Assembly: GCF_024749285.1 (NCBI RefSeq)
Contig: NZ_CP087196.1
Coordinates: 2,542,001-2,606,000 of the forward strand
Direction: 5' to 3'
From: Pseudomonas sp. B21-015
Lineage (GTDB): Bacteria; Pseudomonadota; Gammaproteobacteria; Pseudomonadales; Pseudomonadaceae
DNA: 64,000 nucleotides
The translations under genes and the position numbers were made by a program. The notes beneath the pieces were generated by a model that had not been told where the DNA came from, did not search any database, and saw only the letters and a program-made list of their open reading frames with translations. This document shows positions 63,235 through 64,000 of the stretch, one piece after another; within the stretch, counting starts at the first letter, position 1; each line of letters begins with the position of its first letter.

Positions 63235-64000
63235 TCATTTGATCGTCACAACGACCTTGCCCTTGGCTCGTCCCTGCTCGACGTACTTCAATGCCTCTGC
63301 CGTTGATTCAAAGGTGAAGGAGCGGTCAACCACAGGTTTGATGATTCCGCCCTCAATGAGCGGGGTGATTTGTTGCAGTTGGGCGCCATTGGCCCGCATG
63401 AACACGAACGCGTAGCTGACGTCCTGCTTGCGTGCCTTGCGCCGAATACCGAGGCTCAGCAGGCGCATGACTTGCTTCAATGGCCAGGACAACCCTTGCT
63501 GCTGCGCGAACTGCGCAGTGGGTGGCCCTGAGATGGAAATGAGTTGGCCACCGGGCTTGAGGACCTTGAGTGACTTCTCCAGCACGTCCGCGCCGAGGCT
63601 GTTCAACACCACGTCGTAGTCGTGCAAGACACGTTCGAAGTTCTGCTGTGTGTAGTCGATCACCAGATCGGCCCCCAGCGCCTTCACCCATTCGACATTC
63701 GTGGTGCTGGTGGTGGTCGCGACAAAGGCGCCGAGGTGTTTGGCAAGTTGGATGGCGAGGGTGCCGACACCGCCGGAACCGGCGTGGATCAGCACTTTCT
63801 GGCCCTTTTTCAGTTGGGCGGTTTCGACCAGCACTTGCCAGGCGGTCAGTGCGACCAAGGGGATGGACGCGGCGTGTGCCATGTTGGTATTGGCAGGTTT
63901 CAGGGCGATCGCGTCTTCGTTCATGGCGATCAATTGAGCGAACGTCCCGATCCGCGCTTCGGGCGGGCGAGCGTAGACTTCATCTCCCGGTTTGAACCGT
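63235..64000 (-). CDS. NADP-dependent quinone reductase-like alcohol dehydrogenase, C-terminal part
   Basis: The frame is open to the right edge, so the N-terminus lies outside. About 255 residues remain: the end of the catalytic GroES-like domain (FKPGDEVYARPPEARIGTFA) and the Rossmann domain with VLIHAGSGGVGTLAIQLAKH (nucleotide loop) and DYDVVLNSLGADVLEKSL. It lacks zinc ligands in the visible part. Medium-chain dehydrogenase/reductase of the zeta-crystallin class, acting on quinones or enones with NADPH. Confidence 0.88.
   Translation of the reverse strand, partial: RFKPGDEVYARPPEARIGTFAQLIAMNEDAIALKPANTNMAHAASIPLVALTAWQVLVETAQLKKGQKVLIHAGSGGVGTLAIQLAKHLGAFVATTTSTTNVEWVKALGADLVIDYTQQNFERVLHDYDVVLNSLGADVLEKSLKVLKPGGQLISISGPPTAQFAQQQGLSWPLKQVMRLLSLGIRRKARKQDVSYAFVFMRANGAQLQQITPLIEGGIIKPVVDRSFTFESTAEALKYVEQGRAKGKVVVTIK

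Overview
The window looks like chromosome of a Pseudomonas of the P. fluorescens group. Base composition is GC-rich. Nearly every protein resembles Pseudomonas families (DUF6124, DUF1652, DUF2789, DUF3087, SfnB, six-gene Mrp, catR-catBCA/benRABCD), and intergenic gaps are dotted with the REP doublets (REPINs) typical of this group. Assignments come from reading the translated sequence; no database search was possible.

Layout. 1-8.5 kb: 3' part of an inositol catabolism operon (end of iolD, iolG, a TIM-barrel isomerase, a second Gfo/Idh/MocA dehydrogenase) plus a sugar-type ABC importer (binding protein, double ATPase, permease). 8.5-16.3 kb: a DksA2-like RNA polymerase factor, an unusual chemoreceptor, DUF2789, two lipoproteins, small Pseudomonas proteins, a glycine-betaine-type binding protein and a DUF3995 membrane protein. 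16.4-22.5 kb, minus strand: a six-gene Mrp Na+(K+)/H+ antiporter whose genes overlap by 4 bases. 22.7-28.3 kb: a DMT exporter divergent from an XRE-cupin regulator, an sfnB-type gene behind a sigma-54 promoter, a stand-alone acyl-CoA-dehydrogenase C-terminal domain, a deleted AMP-ligase remnant and an FAD/NAD(P)-binding protein. 28.5-37.8 kb: a highly structured leader in front of a DUF6124 gene, PpnN nucleosidase, a diguanylate cyclase, a DapA-family aldolase, AzlCD and a polysaccharide deacetylase lipoprotein.

37.8-46.5 kb is a complete benzoate-to-muconolactone block: catR / catBCA, then benR-benABCD. A LysR-type palindrome sits before catB, and two XylS/BenR-type sites (TGCA-N6-GGATA) spaced 21 bp lie before benA. 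BenABC makes the benzoate cis-diol, BenD converts it to catechol, CatA opens the ring, CatB makes muconolactone and CatC makes the enol-lactone.

46.5-58.4 kb is an accessory stretch of small genes: NUDIX hydrolase, OsmE-like lipoprotein, RtcB ligase, two paralogous zinc-ribbon miniproteins, a CBS protein, a MITE-like element flanked by 10-bp direct repeats, an IS3-family insertion sequence, gene remnants and small beta-rich proteins. 58.4-64 kb: YedK/HMCES, a GAF-GGDEF-EAL membrane protein overlapping a periplasmic sugar-type binding protein with no transporter, and a truncated quinone-reductase-like gene at the right edge.

The strongest candidates for undescribed biology are the DUF6124 leader RNA (28502-28728), which can form mutually exclusive stems near the ribosome binding site, the binding-protein/c-di-GMP pair (58481-62691), and the zinc-ribbon pair (51365-52238).
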